A DNA stretch of 64,000 nucleotides from an uncultured Bacteroidales bacterium (GCA_905235375.1 CAJOLH010000026.1:1-64000); one strand, 5' to 3'. Shown: positions 7,460 to 16,340, counted from the stretch's first letter. The notes: generated from the sequence alone by a model not told the origin. Program-made: numbers and translations.

Positions 7460-9046
7460 TTAGAACCCCTCGATCCCACGGTCAGCGGGCGGGTAGTCGA
7501 TGGAGTAGTGGCAGCCGCGACTTTCCTTGCGCTCCATGGCCTGACGCATGATGATGTAGCCGGTGTTGATCATGTTGCGCAGTTCGCAGATGTCCATGTT
7601 GACCTTCGAACGGAGGAAGAGCTTCTCGGTCTCCTCGTAGAGGTTGTCGAGGCGGGTCCAGGCACGCTTCAGGCGGAGCTTCGAGCGAACGATGCCGACA
7701 TAGGTCTGCATGATCTGCTGCACTTCGGTCTTCGAGTCGGAGATGAGGTAGAGCTCCTCCTGGCGTACGATGCCGGTATCTATCCAATCGGGAATGTCGG
7801 TGCGATAGGTGAGTTCGTTGATGCGCGGGATGCTGTGCTTGGCAGCCAGGTCGGCATAGACGATGGCCTCGATGAGGGAATTGGAGGCAAGGCGGTTGCC
7901 ACCATGCAGACCTGTGCACGAACATTCGCCGGCAGCATAGAGGCGGTTGATGGATGATTGTCCGTCGTAATCGACCTTGATGCCGCCGCACATATAATGA
8001 TGGCAGGGCACGATGGGGATGCACTCCTTTGTGATGTCGATACCGATGGAGAGGCACTTCTTGTAGATGTTGGGGAAGTGGTGCTTGGTCTCCTCAGGAT
8101 CCTTGTGGGTCACGTCGAGCAGTTCGTGGTCTTCGCCGCGTTGCTTCATCTCGTTGAAGATGGCGCGTGCCGTGATGTCACGCGGCGCGAGCGAGAGGCG
8201 CGGGTCGTATTTGTGCATAAATTCCTTTCCGTCCAAGGTGCGCAGAATGCCGCCATAGCCGCGCATCGCTTCGGTGATGAGGAAGTTCTGATGGTCGCCG
8301 GGATGATAGAGGGCAGTAGGATGGAACTGCACAAATTCCATGCCCTCCACCGTGCCTTTGGCGCGATAGACCATGGCCGTGCCGTCGCCTGTGGCAATGG
8401 GTGGGTTGGTGGTGTTCTGATAGACCTGGCCAATGCCGCCGGTAGCCATCATGGTCACTTTCGATAGATATGTATCGATATGGCCCGTCTTTTCGTCGAA
8501 TACGTAGGCACCGAAACACTCGATGTCGGGTGTGCGGCGTGTCACCTCTATGCCGAGATGATGCTGGGTAAGGATCTCGATGGCGAAATGACGCTCCAGC
8601 ACCTCGATGTTGGGATGCTTCCTGACTGCCTCGATGAGTGCGCTCTGTATGGCATGGCCGGTATTGTCGGCATGATGGAGGATGCGGAATTCGGAATGTC
8701 CGCCTTCGCGATGCAGGTCGTATTCTCCATTTTCATTCTTGTCGAAATCTACGCCCCACTCCACGAGCTGACGAATCTGTTCGGGAGCTTTGGTGACGAC
8801 GAGTTCCACCGCCTTCGGGTCGGAGAGCCAGTCGCCCGCCACCATTGTGTCGTGGATATGCTTCTCGAAATTATCAAGTTTGAGGTTGGTTACCGACGAA
8901 ACACCGCCCTGGGCAAGGTCGGTGTTCGATTCCTGTAGTTCACTCTTGCAGATCAGTGCCACTTTTCCTGCATGAGCCACCTTGAGGGCGTAGCTCATGC
9001 CTGCTATTCCTGAACCGATGACCAGAAAGTCGTAATACTTTTGCAT
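7460..9046 (-). CDS. nadB: L-aspartate oxidase
   Basis: About 528 residues; flavoprotein that oxidises L-aspartate to iminoaspartate, the first step of de novo NAD synthesis. The N-terminal FAD-binding motif is DFLVIGSGIAGMSYAL. Further blocks are SNTDLAQGGVSSV, a REGGHSEFRILH segment and AAGECSCTGLHGGNRLASNS near the end. Start: ATG at 9046 (MQKYYDF) is preferred because the -7 element at 9067-9074 puts the transcript start near 9061; ATG at 9055 would leave almost no leader. No nadA or nadC is adjacent. The 3' end is duplicated behind hepT. Confidence 0.92.
   Translation of the reverse strand: MQKYYDFLVIGSGIAGMSYALKVAHAGKVALICKSELQESNTDLAQGGVSSVTNLKLDNFEKHIHDTMVAGDWLSDPKAVELVVTKAPEQIRQLVEWGVDFDKNENGEYDLHREGGHSEFRILHHADNTGHAIQSALIEAVRKHPNIEVLERHFAIEILTQHHLGIEVTRRTPDIECFGAYVFDEKTGHIDTYLSKVTMMATGGIGQVYQNTTNPPIATGDGTAMVYRAKGTVEGMEFVQFHPTALYHPGDHQNFLITEAMRGYGGILRTLDGKEFMHKYDPRLSLAPRDITARAIFNEMKQRGEDHELLDVTHKDPEETKHHFPNIYKKCLSIGIDITKECIPIVPCHHYMCGGIKVDYDGQSSINRLYAAGECSCTGLHGGNRLASNSLIEAIVYADLAAKHSIPRINELTYRTDIPDWIDTGIVRQEELYLISDSKTEVQQIMQTYVGIVRSKLRLKRAWTRLDNLYEETEKLFLRSKVNMDICELRNMINTGYIIMRQAMERKESRGCHYSIDYPPADRGIEGF
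7465..7512. repeat. 48-bp direct repeat, native copy at nadB 3' end
   Basis: Encodes the last residues of NadB. It is identical to 6731-6778, 734 bp away. The copy also contains one AACCCCTCG word (7464-7472), which recurs elsewhere in the window. Confidence 0.9.
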
Positions 9047-9066
9047 ATATCTCATTTTTAGTGCTG

Positions 9067-9074
9067 CAAATTTA
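9067..9074 (-). promoter_or_regulatory. Putative -7 element of nadB
   Basis: TAAATTTG on the minus strand matches the Bacteroidetes TAnnTTTG element. No clear TTTG -33 box is seen at the expected distance. Confidence 0.4.
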
Positions 9075-9165
9075 TGAAAAAAAGAAATAGGATGGTAAAT
9101 GGAGGGCGCTTTTTGTGCTGATTTTCGGCAAATAAATTCAAATTATACCGTTTATGTTCTAAAAT

Positions 9166-9197
9166 TTTGGCATTATCGTGTCTTTTTTGTATCTTTG
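9166..9197 (+). promoter_or_regulatory. Promoter of the polysaccharide export lipoprotein gene
   Basis: TTTG (9166-9169), 20 nt, TATCTTTG (9190-9197): a complete Bacteroidetes-type promoter. The start near 9203 leaves a leader of about 18 nt before ATG 9221. Confidence 0.65.
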
Positions 9198-9220
9198 TGG
9201 CCGATAATCATGAAAGAAAA

Positions 9221-10027
9221 ATGAAACAAGCTGTTCTATCACTTCTCGCTGTCATCATGGTGACGGTGATGCTATGCGGATGTCATAGCAGGGAGAAGAT
9301 TGTTTATGTGCAGGGAGCTGATGCGGTCGGTTCCTTCCAGAACCCGACACCCTACGAGGCCCGCATAGCCAAGGATAACCAACTGTCCATACTGGTGACC
9401 TGCAGCGACCTGCTGTTGGCCGTGCCTTTCAATCTTCAACGTCCTCAGGCTTCGATGCAGGAGGGCGGCGGCAGCTATAGCACCAACATCAACGACAACG
9501 ATAACCTCTATTATCGCGTAGATTCGAATGGCGACATCCTCTTCCCGACCATCGGCAAGTTGCACGTCGAGGGCATGACGCGCGGAGAACTCTCGGACTA
9601 CCTGACCAATTACCTGAGCTCGAAAGGCTACATCAGCGACCCGATTGTCAATGTCTCTTTCACGGGGGCACACTATTCGGTGATAGGAGAGGTGAACAGT
9701 CCCGGCATGATTCCGATGACGCAGGATCGTGTCACCCTCTTCGAGGCGTTGGCGTCGGCGCACGACATGACCATCTTCGGCGAACGTGACAAGGTGCAGC
9801 TGATACGCGAGGAGAATGGCACACAGAAGGTGATACGTCTCAATCTTAAGGATCCGCAGATCATCTCCAGTCCCTATTATTTCGTGAAGAACGGCGACGT
9901 GCTTTATGTGGAGCCAAGCGGTACCCGTGCGGCTAACCGTGAGGTCTCGAATCTTTCGACGTTCGCCATTTCCATCACTTCCATCCTCATCACCATCGCC
10001 AGCCTGATCATTACGGTGACGAAGTAA
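9221..10027 (+). CDS. Polysaccharide biosynthesis/export outer-membrane lipoprotein (Wza-like)
   Basis: 268 residues. The start at 9221 gives a lipoprotein signal with lipobox MLCGC; the frame upstream runs into the promoter. A Poly_export-type domain follows (FPTIGKLHVEGMTRGELSDYL), then an SLBB-like segment (SVIGEVNSPGMIPM...TLFEAL), and a C-terminal hydrophobic helix (about 246-265), the pattern of Wza-family proteins. Wza forms the outer-membrane pore for capsule or exopolysaccharide. No Wzc-like kinase or glycosyltransferase is adjacent, so the partner machinery must be elsewhere. Confidence 0.88.
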   Translation: MKQAVLSLLAVIMVTVMLCGCHSREKIVYVQGADAVGSFQNPTPYEARIAKDNQLSILVTCSDLLLAVPFNLQRPQASMQEGGGSYSTNINDNDNLYYRVDSNGDILFPTIGKLHVEGMTRGELSDYLTNYLSSKGYISDPIVNVSFTGAHYSVIGEVNSPGMIPMTQDRVTLFEALASAHDMTIFGERDKVQLIREENGTQKVIRLNLKDPQIISSPYYFVKNGDVLYVEPSGTRAANREVSNLSTFAISITSILITIASLIITVTK

Positions 10028-10079
10028 CCCCTTGAACCCCTCGAACCCCTCGAACCCCTCGAACCCCTCGAACCCCTCG
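10026..10079. repeat. 9-bp tandem repeat AACCCCTCG, six units
   Basis: Six head-to-tail copies (the first with one mismatch) fill almost the whole gap between the export lipoprotein gene and ychF. The same word or close variants occur at 7464-7472, about 34560-34610 and 40219-40280. Confidence 0.9.
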
Positions 10080-10101
10080 AACCTTTTTAACCCCAAATAT
10101 A

Positions 10102-11205
10102 ATGGCTTTACAATGTGGTATCGTCGGATTGCCTAACGTGGGCAAATCCACTCTTTTCAACTGTCTGTCGAGCGCAAAGGCTCAGGCAGCTAATTTCCCT
10201 TTTTGTACCATCGATCCTCAGGTGGGCATCATCACTGTGCCCGATGAGCGACTGAATAAACTTGCCGAACTTGTCCATCCCGGGCGCATCGTCCCTGCAA
10301 CGGTCGAGATAGTAGATATTGCCGGTCTTGTCAAAGGGGCCTCGAAGGGCGAAGGCCTTGGCAACAAGTTCCTCGCCAATATCCGCGAGACGGATGCCAT
10401 CATCCACGTGCTTCGTTGCTTTGACGACGACAATGTGGTGCATGTGGATGGCTCGGTCGATCCTATCCGCGACAAGGAAATCATCGACACGGAACTTCAG
10501 CTCAAGGATCTGGAGACCATCGAGACACGTCTGCCCAAGGTTGCCAAACTTGCCCAAGTAGGCTCGGACAAGGATGCCAAGGTGCAGTACAACCTGATGA
10601 TGCGCATCAAAGATGCGTTGTCGCAAGGCAAGTCTGCCCGCACGGTGCAGCCTGAGAATCCTGATGAGGAGCGTGCCTATCATGACCTTTTCCTCCTGAC
10701 GAGCAAGCCGATCCTTTATGTCTGCAATGTAGATGAGGCATCGGCAAAGGATGGCAATGCCTACGTCGAGCGGGTACGCGAAGCTGTGAAGGACGAGGAG
10801 GCTGAGGTGCTGGTCATTTCGGCAAAGATAGAGTCGGAGATTGCCGAGTTCGAAAGCTACGACGAACGTCAGATGTTCCTCGAAGAACTCGGACTGGAGG
10901 AGTCGGGCGTCAATCGCCTGATTCATGCGGCTTTCAAGCTCCTTGGCCTGCAGACCTACATCACTGCCGGACCAATGGAAGTGAAGGCTTGGACTTATCG
11001 CAAAGGCATGAAGGCTCCGCAGTGTGCGGGCATCATCCACGGCGACTTCGAGAAGGGATTCATCCGCGCCGAGGTCATCAAGTACGACGATTACCTCAAG
11101 TATGGCAGCGAAGCCGCTGTGAAGGAGGCTGGCAAGATGGGCGTCGAAGGCAAGGATTATGTCGTGCAGGATGGCGACATCATGCACTTCCGCTTCAATG
11201 TCTGA
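10102..11205 (+). CDS. ychF: Ribosome-binding ATPase YchF/Obg-family GTPase-like protein
   Basis: 367 residues, the normal YchF length. The P-loop is GLPNVGKST at the N-terminus, followed by the switch region [16 protein letters not shown] with G-L-G-N-K-F, a helical coiled-coil arm, and a C-terminal TGS domain ([11 protein letters not shown]-like region, ending DIMHFRFNV). YchF binds ribosomes and hydrolyses ATP rather than GTP. The gene stands alone behind the 9-bp repeat array. Confidence 0.95.
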   Translation: MALQCGIVGLPNVGKSTLFNCLSSAKAQAANFPFCTIDPQVGIITVPDERLNKLAELVHPGRIVPATVEIVDIAGLVKGASKGEGLGNKFLANIRETDAIIHVLRCFDDDNVVHVDGSVDPIRDKEIIDTELQLKDLETIETRLPKVAKLAQVGSDKDAKVQYNLMMRIKDALSQGKSARTVQPENPDEERAYHDLFLLTSKPILYVCNVDEASAKDGNAYVERVREAVKDEEAEVLVISAKIESEIAEFESYDERQMFLEELGLEESGVNRLIHAAFKLLGLQTYITAGPMEVKAWTYRKGMKAPQCAGIIHGDFEKGFIRAEVIKYDDYLKYGSEAAVKEAGKMGVEGKDYVVQDGDIMHFRFNV

Positions 11206-11215
11206 CGTATTTTAA

Positions 11216-11855
11216 GGTCGGCCTTCGGCCTCAAAATTATAAAAAAATTGAATTAAAAAATTATAAGAACTGATGGATTTGATTCAAGAATATAATGAAA
11301 AATTCAATTTTTTCAAAGAAATAACTGGCGAGGCAATGCTTGTGCATCGTAAGTATCATAGCGGTTTGCTTGAATCTGCCTATGAAGCTGCGCTGAAATA
11401 TCTTTTGGAATTAAAGGGATACAAAGTGGAGCGACAGGTTTTTCTTCCAATTTATTGGGATGATGTGCAGCTCGACCAAACTTATCGCATGGATTTGGTA
11501 GTCAATAATGATATTATTCTTGAACTCAAAACCGTGAAATTCGTTGATAAAGAGCATCGTCGCCAACTTTTCAATTATATGCATCTGACGCATATACCCT
11601 ATGGCATGATCATTAATTTCGGGAGTGACAGCCTATTCTCTGAGTGGTATCACCGAGACCAAATGACCGGTGAAATTGAAAAAGTCAAACTTTTGTGACA
11701 ATGATTGGTCGGCCTTCGGCCTCAAAATTATAAGAAAATTAATTATAAAAATTATCAAAAAAGGATGCCCTCAAAAAACAGCTGAGATGAATGCACCCCC
11801 GTTTTTCTTAGAATTTTATGATTCAATTTTTTGATAATTTTGAGCGTAGCGACCC
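11216..11855. mobile_element. Putative small element with imperfect terminal inverted repeats, carrying a GxxExxY gene
   Basis: The left end reads GGTCGGCCTTCGGCCTCAAA then ATTAT (11216-11240); the right end (11825-11856), reverse-complemented, reads GGTCG-CTACG-CTCAAAATTAT, so the ends are imperfect inverted repeats with a shared GGTCG and CTCAAAATTAT. A second left end lies inside at 11707-11731. A gene-less copy with the same ends follows at 11887-11991. No transposase is present. The element call is inferred from end symmetry and from the adjacent internally deleted copy. Confidence 0.55.
11273..11698 (+). CDS. GxxExxY protein (PD-(D/E)XK nuclease-like)
   Basis: 141 residues. The family signature GLLESAY is near residues 29-35. 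The PD-(D/E)XK-like core follows: MDLVVNNDIILELKTVK supplies D...E-x-K. The family (TIGR04256-type, often multicopy in Bacteroidetes) has no established function. The gene is flanked on both sides by hairpin-forming GGCCTTCGGCC repeats, and its codon use is more AT-rich than the ychF and polA neighbours, both consistent with mobility. Confidence 0.85.
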   Translation: MDLIQEYNEKFNFFKEITGEAMLVHRKYHSGLLESAYEAALKYLLELKGYKVERQVFLPIYWDDVQLDQTYRMDLVVNNDIILELKTVKFVDKEHRRQLFNYMHLTHIPYGMIINFGSDSLFSEWYHRDQMTGEIEKVKLL

Positions 11856-11886
11856 ATGAATCAGGTTCGCAAAATAAATACTAATC

Positions 11887-11991
11887 GCTTGGCCTTCGGC
11901 CTCAATATTATTAAACATTGAATTAAAAATCTAAGAACTGTTTTGATAATTTTTAATATAATTTTTTGATAATTTTGAGCGTAGCGACCCA
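11887..11991. mobile_element. Gene-less copy of the GxxExxY-associated element
   Basis: It has the left end GGCCTTCGGCCTCAA at 11891, the leader segment ATTGAATTAAAAA...TAAGAACTG that precedes the GxxExxY start, and then directly the right end, which is identical over 32 bp to 11825-11856. It looks like the larger element with the gene deleted. It ends 10 bp before the polA start, so it forms the polA leader. The bases between the two elements (11857-11886) show nothing else. Confidence 0.55.
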
Positions 11992-12001
11992 ATAATATAT
12001 T

Positions 12002-15000
12002 ATGAAACGACTGTTCCTTTTGGATGCCTACGCGCTGATATTTCGCGCGTATTACGGATTCATCAACAAGCCGCTTGTGAACAGCAAGGGGCAGGTCACA
12101 TCCGCCATCTATGGATTCACCAAGACCCTGCAGGACGTGTTGGGAGGCCAGAAGATGCCCGATGCCAATCCCGCATGGCTCGATGAGTCGGGACTCCTTC
12201 GCCCCGACTGCATAGCCGTGTGCTTCGACCCCAAAGGGGGCACGTTCCGCCATAAGCAGTTCCCCTCCTACAAGGCGCAGCGCCAAGCCACACCCGAGGA
12301 CATCACCTCCGCCGTGCCGTGGATCAAGAAGATCATCGAAGCCTATCGCATCCCCATCATCGAAGTGCCTAACTACGAAGCCGACGATGTGGTGGGCACC
12401 ATGTCGCGCCTCGCCGATGAGAGCGGACAGTTCGAGACGTTCCTGATGAGTCCCGACAAGGATTATGCCCAGCTCGTCACCGACCATAGCGTCATCTTCA
12501 AGCCGAAATCCTTTGGCCCCGGGTATGAGATTCTCGATCGGGAGGCAGTGCTCAAGAAATATGGCCTGAAGCGAACCTCGCAGGTCATCGACATGCTTGG
12601 TCTTCAAGGTGACTCGGCTGACAACATCCCGGGCTGTCCGGGCGTCGGACCGAAGACCGCGCAGAAGCTTATCGAGGACTTCGATAGCGTGGAGAATATG
12701 ATTGCTGCTGTAGAGGCAGCCGTCGCCGAAGGCAAGAAGGAGCTTCCCAACCTTAAAAAGGGTATGTTTGCCAAGGTGGCAGAGAATGTTCAGCAGATCA
12801 AGGATTCGAAATACCTTGCTACCATCTGCCTTGACGTGCCGGGCACCGTGCTTGATGCCGAAGCACTCAAGGTGGAGACACCCGACTATGCCAAGCTTGC
12901 CGAGATCTTTGGCGAACTCGAATTTCGCAAGATGCGTGAAGAAGTCCAGGCAAAGATAAGCAATACTTCCCTTCTTGCAGGACAGTCCGCACTCGTCACT
13001 ACGGCTGCACAGGGAACTGCCCTCGCTGCCTCCGTTGGTCCATCCGCGTCCTCGTCTCAGCCAAGTTTGGCTGAGGAAAATGATGCAGACAACCGCCCCT
13101 CTCCGACGGTTCCCGATGGAGTACCCGCCGCGCCCCAATCCTTACAGACCATTCGCGACATCAAGACCGACTACATCATCGCCGATACGCCTGATAAGCG
13201 ACAGGACCTGGTGTCAGAGCTTTTCTGGACCGCAGAATGGGCGTTCGACACCGAGACGACCAGCTTGAATATCATCGATGCAGAGCTTGTGGGCATATCG
13301 TTCGCCGTAGCCGACCACAAGGCATGGTATGTGCCCATCCCTGCCGATCAGGTCGCGGCGAAAGCCATCGTGGAGGAACTCCGCCCCATCTTCGAGAACG
13401 ATGCGGCACTCAAGATTGCGCAGAATGCGAAGTATGACTATTCCATCCTGAAGCGTTTTGGCGTGGAGGTGGCTTATCCACTCTTCGACACGATGATAGC
13501 ACACTATCTGCTCGAACCTGAGCAGCCTCACAACATGGACTATCTGTCGGAGGTCTATCTGGGCTACACCCCCATACCGACCAGTGCGCTCATCGACACC
13601 GGCAAAAAGAAGAAGGCAGCTGAGGCCAACCTCGACCTCTTCGCCATGATGGATGCCGCCGATGACGAAGACAGACCGAAAACCATGCGCGACTGTCCGG
13701 TGGCGCAGGTGGCAGAATATTGTTGCGAAGATAGCGACGTGACCTATCAGCTTGCGCAGAAGTTGCGTCCGATGTTGAAGAACGAAAACCTGCTCAGGCT
13801 CTTCACCGAGATTGAAATGCCGCTTGTGCGTGTGCTGGCAGATATGGAACTCACGGGTGTGCGTATAGATGTCAGCGCACTCACCGAGTCGAAGGAAATC
13901 CTGGAGGAGGAGCAGAAGCGTCTGGAGCAACGACTGGGAGAGATTGCAGGTCATCCATTCAATCCGCTTTCACCCAAGGTCGTGGCACAGGTGATTTTCG
14001 ATGAATTGCGTCTCGACCCGAAATCGAAGAACCGCAGCACTGCCGAAGATGTGCTCGTGCAACTCAAGGGCAGGATTGACAATCCGTTGCATCTCGAACT
14101 TATCGACGGCATACTGAGTTATCGTGGCAACAAGAAGCTGCTGGGCACCTACATCGAGGCATTGCCCCAGGAGATCAATCCCCGTACACATCGCATCCAT
14201 TGCCAGTTCAATCAGGCGGTCACCGCCACGGGCCGACTTTCGAGCAGCAATCCCAACCTGCAGAATATCCCGATTCGCGATGCCGTAGGCCGTGAGCTGC
14301 GCAAGGCTTTCGTGCCCGACGAGGGCGAGGTCTTCTTCAGCGCCGACTATAGCCAGATCGAGCTTCGGCTTATGGCTCATCTGAGCCAGGATCCGAACAT
14401 GGTGGAGGCATTCCTTGAGGGCGACGACATTCACCGTGCCACCGCAGCCAAGATCTATCATGTGCCCCTCGACGAGGTGACAAAAATCGAACGTACCAAG
14501 GCCAAGACAGCCAATTTCGGAATCATCTATGGAATCTCGACCTTCGGACTGGCTTCACGTCTGAACATCCCGCGTGGCGAAGCCAAGCAACTCATCGATG
14601 GATACTTCTCCACCTATCCGCGCATTCGCGAATATATGGACGAAAGCATCCGCATAGCTCGTGACAAGGGATATGTGGAGACCCTGTTCGGACGGCGTCG
14701 TATGCTCAAGGACATCCACTCGGCCAATGCCACCGTGCGCGGTTATGCCGAGCGAAACGCCATCAATGCGCCCATCCAGGGCACGGCTGCCGACATCATC
14801 AAGATTGCCATGGTGCGCATCTGGGAACGTATTCGGCGCGAGAAGCTTCATGCCAAGCTGTTGATCCAGGTACACGACGAATTGAATTTCTCCGTGCCTC
14901 CACAGGAATTGGAACGCCTGAAGGCCGTGGTGCTCGAAGAGATGTCGGGTGTTGTCAAACTCTCCGTCCCGCTCATCGCTGATTGTGGCACCGGCCCCAA

Positions 15001-15019
15001 CTGGCTTGCTGCCCATTGA
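12002..15019 (+). CDS. polA: DNA polymerase I
   Basis: 1005 residues, somewhat longer than E. coli Pol I (928). The N-terminal 5' nuclease domain includes EADDVVGT, SPDKDYAQLV and GDSADNIPGCPGVGPKTA. A low-complexity Ala/Ser/Pro linker sits near residues 325-380. The 3'-5' exonuclease domain appears intact (FDTETT; YCCEDSDVTY). Polymerase motifs are DYSQIELRLMAHLSQD (A), RTKAKTANFGIIYG (B) and QVHDELNF (C). It fills gaps and removes RNA primers in replication and repair. Its leader is occupied by a repeat element, and the next gene begins 3 bp after its stop. Confidence 0.97.
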   Translation: MKRLFLLDAYALIFRAYYGFINKPLVNSKGQVTSAIYGFTKTLQDVLGGQKMPDANPAWLDESGLLRPDCIAVCFDPKGGTFRHKQFPSYKAQRQATPEDITSAVPWIKKIIEAYRIPIIEVPNYEADDVVGTMSRLADESGQFETFLMSPDKDYAQLVTDHSVIFKPKSFGPGYEILDREAVLKKYGLKRTSQVIDMLGLQGDSADNIPGCPGVGPKTAQKLIEDFDSVENMIAAVEAAVAEGKKELPNLKKGMFAKVAENVQQIKDSKYLATICLDVPGTVLDAEALKVETPDYAKLAEIFGELEFRKMREEVQAKISNTSLLAGQSALVTTAAQGTALAASVGPSASSSQPSLAEENDADNRPSPTVPDGVPAAPQSLQTIRDIKTDYIIADTPDKRQDLVSELFWTAEWAFDTETTSLNIIDAELVGISFAVADHKAWYVPIPADQVAAKAIVEELRPIFENDAALKIAQNAKYDYSILKRFGVEVAYPLFDTMIAHYLLEPEQPHNMDYLSEVYLGYTPIPTSALIDTGKKKKAAEANLDLFAMMDAADDEDRPKTMRDCPVAQVAEYCCEDSDVTYQLAQKLRPMLKNENLLRLFTEIEMPLVRVLADMELTGVRIDVSALTESKEILEEEQKRLEQRLGEIAGHPFNPLSPKVVAQVIFDELRLDPKSKNRSTAEDVLVQLKGRIDNPLHLELIDGILSYRGNKKLLGTYIEALPQEINPRTHRIHCQFNQAVTATGRLSSSNPNLQNIPIRDAVGRELRKAFVPDEGEVFFSADYSQIELRLMAHLSQDPNMVEAFLEGDDIHRATAAKIYHVPLDEVTKIERTKAKTANFGIIYGISTFGLASRLNIPRGEAKQLIDGYFSTYPRIREYMDESIRIARDKGYVETLFGRRRMLKDIHSANATVRGYAERNAINAPIQGTAADIIKIAMVRIWERIRREKLHAKLLIQVHDELNFSVPPQELERLKAVVLEEMSGVVKLSVPLIADCGTGPNWLAAH

Positions 15020-15022
15020 TCT

Positions 15023-15868
15023 ATGCTTTGCGACAAGATTCTGGAAGACCGCGATTTCGGCCATCTCTACATCATCGTCAATCGGCGCGCCGTGCGTTAT
15101 ACTTTCCGCCCTGCCAATGATGGCACGCCAACGGTCGGTATCCGTGTAACGGTTCCGCCTCATTATGACGTGAAGGATGTGCTACGTGCGGTCGAGACGA
15201 ATCGCCCTCAGCTGCTTTCGATGCTGCAGGTTAGTCAGACGGCCAAAGACAAGAAAAAGCCGTCGTTGCGTATCGACTGGGATTTTCGCATCGAAACCGA
15301 TTGCCTAATTGTTTCGTTGGTCAAAGGCGTGGGTACAAAGTTTATGCTGCATCGTCTGCCGGCTCAAATCGCGAAGGATGCACAGGGCGAGGACATCATT
15401 GTGAAGCCTGCCGTGCTGGAGATACATTGTCCACCCGATTGCGACTTTGAAAAGGATGGAATGCAGGCATTTCTCGAACGTGCGATAGTCGAAGGCATCC
15501 GCAATCATGCCAAGGCGCAGTTGCTTCCGCGTTTGCTCGGGTATGCCAAGCGCTATGGCATTCAGCTGAACGTGGTGAAGGTGAATAGCAGCAAGGGAAG
15601 ATGGGGAAGTTGTTCCCAGCACAAGCAGAGAACTCTTCTCAATAACAAGAAGTGCTTCAACATCAATCTTTCGCTCTTCACGTTGCTCTTGCCCATGCGT
15701 CTGCAGAAGCTGATACTCCTTCATGAGCTCACTCACACAATCTACATGGATCACAGTCCCGCTTTTCATGCGCACCTTAATGCTTGGCTCGGAGGAAAGG
15801 AGGCTGCGCTCGAAAAGGAACTGAAGAATTACAATACTTCGATATTTCCGTTCGTCAAAAAAGAATAA
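15023..15868 (+). CDS. YgjP-like (DUF45) zinc metallopeptidase-domain protein
   Basis: 281 residues. The C-terminal part has the HExxH motif in LLHELTHTIYMDHSPAFHAHL, with a further downstream histidine, preceded by SSKGRWGSCSQHKQRTLLN, which is characteristic of the YgjP/WLM-like family. The start ATG at 15023 is nearly contiguous with polA, so it is probably co-transcribed. Substrate and role are not established for this family. A terminator follows directly. Confidence 0.85.
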   Translation: MLCDKILEDRDFGHLYIIVNRRAVRYTFRPANDGTPTVGIRVTVPPHYDVKDVLRAVETNRPQLLSMLQVSQTAKDKKKPSLRIDWDFRIETDCLIVSLVKGVGTKFMLHRLPAQIAKDAQGEDIIVKPAVLEIHCPPDCDFEKDGMQAFLERAIVEGIRNHAKAQLLPRLLGYAKRYGIQLNVVKVNSSKGRWGSCSQHKQRTLLNNKKCFNINLSLFTLLLPMRLQKLILLHELTHTIYMDHSPAFHAHLNAWLGGKEAALEKELKNYNTSIFPFVKKE

Positions 15869-15880
15869 ATTGCATAAAAG

Positions 15881-15912
15881 AATACACCCCGAAACAGGAT
15901 GTATTTTTTTTT
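15881..15912 (+). terminator. Rho-independent terminator after the polA operon
   Basis: AATACA...TGTATT stem followed by a run of nine or more T. Confidence 0.7.
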
Positions 15913-15920
15913 ATTGCCTC

Positions 15921-16340
15921 GGTCCAATTCGCTAAAGTAAATTGGACTCATCCGATAGTGTTGGTCCAATTCGCTAAAGTAAATTGGACTCATCCAATTG
16001 TGTTGGTCCAATTCCCTAAAGTAAATTGGACCCATCCAATCGCGTCGGTCCAATTCGCTGAAGTAAATTGGACTCATCCAAACGTGCCGGTCCAATTCGC
16101 TAAAGTAAATTGGCCCCATCCAATCGCGTCAGTCCAATTCGCTGAAGTAAAATGGACCCATCCAATCGTGTCGGTCCAATTCGCTAAAGTAAATTGGACT
16201 CATCCGATCGTGCCGGTCCAATTCTCTAAAGTAAATTGGACTCATCCAATCGTGTCAGTCCAATTCTCTAAAGTAAAATGGACTCATCCAATCGTGTCAG
16301 TCCAATTCACTAAAGTAAAATGGACCCATCCAAACGCGGC
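15921..16340. repeat. Array 1: ten tandem 42-bp units, each with a 26-nt hairpin
   Basis: Units start at 15921, 15963, 16005, 16047, 16089, 16131, 16173, 16215, 16257 and 16299 with no gaps. Each contains GTCCAATT, 10 nt, AATTGGAC, then a 16-nt spacer. The 5' arm is the same in all ten; the 3' arm varies in four (AATTGGCC once, AAATGGAC three times). The array starts 8 bp after a terminator and ends at another hairpin. A reading frame crosses it only because 42 is divisible by 3. Function unknown. The rest of 15869-16523 holds the two terminator-like hairpins and a promoter. Confidence 0.95.

Noticed and set aside
10108-11187. A 359-residue minus-strand frame opposite ychF
   Set aside because: It lies entirely antisense to a conserved housekeeping gene and has no recognisable motif.
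15921-16340. CRISPR array
   Set aside because: The units are directly contiguous, there are no unique spacers, and no cas genes are present. The same applies to array 2 at 54720-55219.
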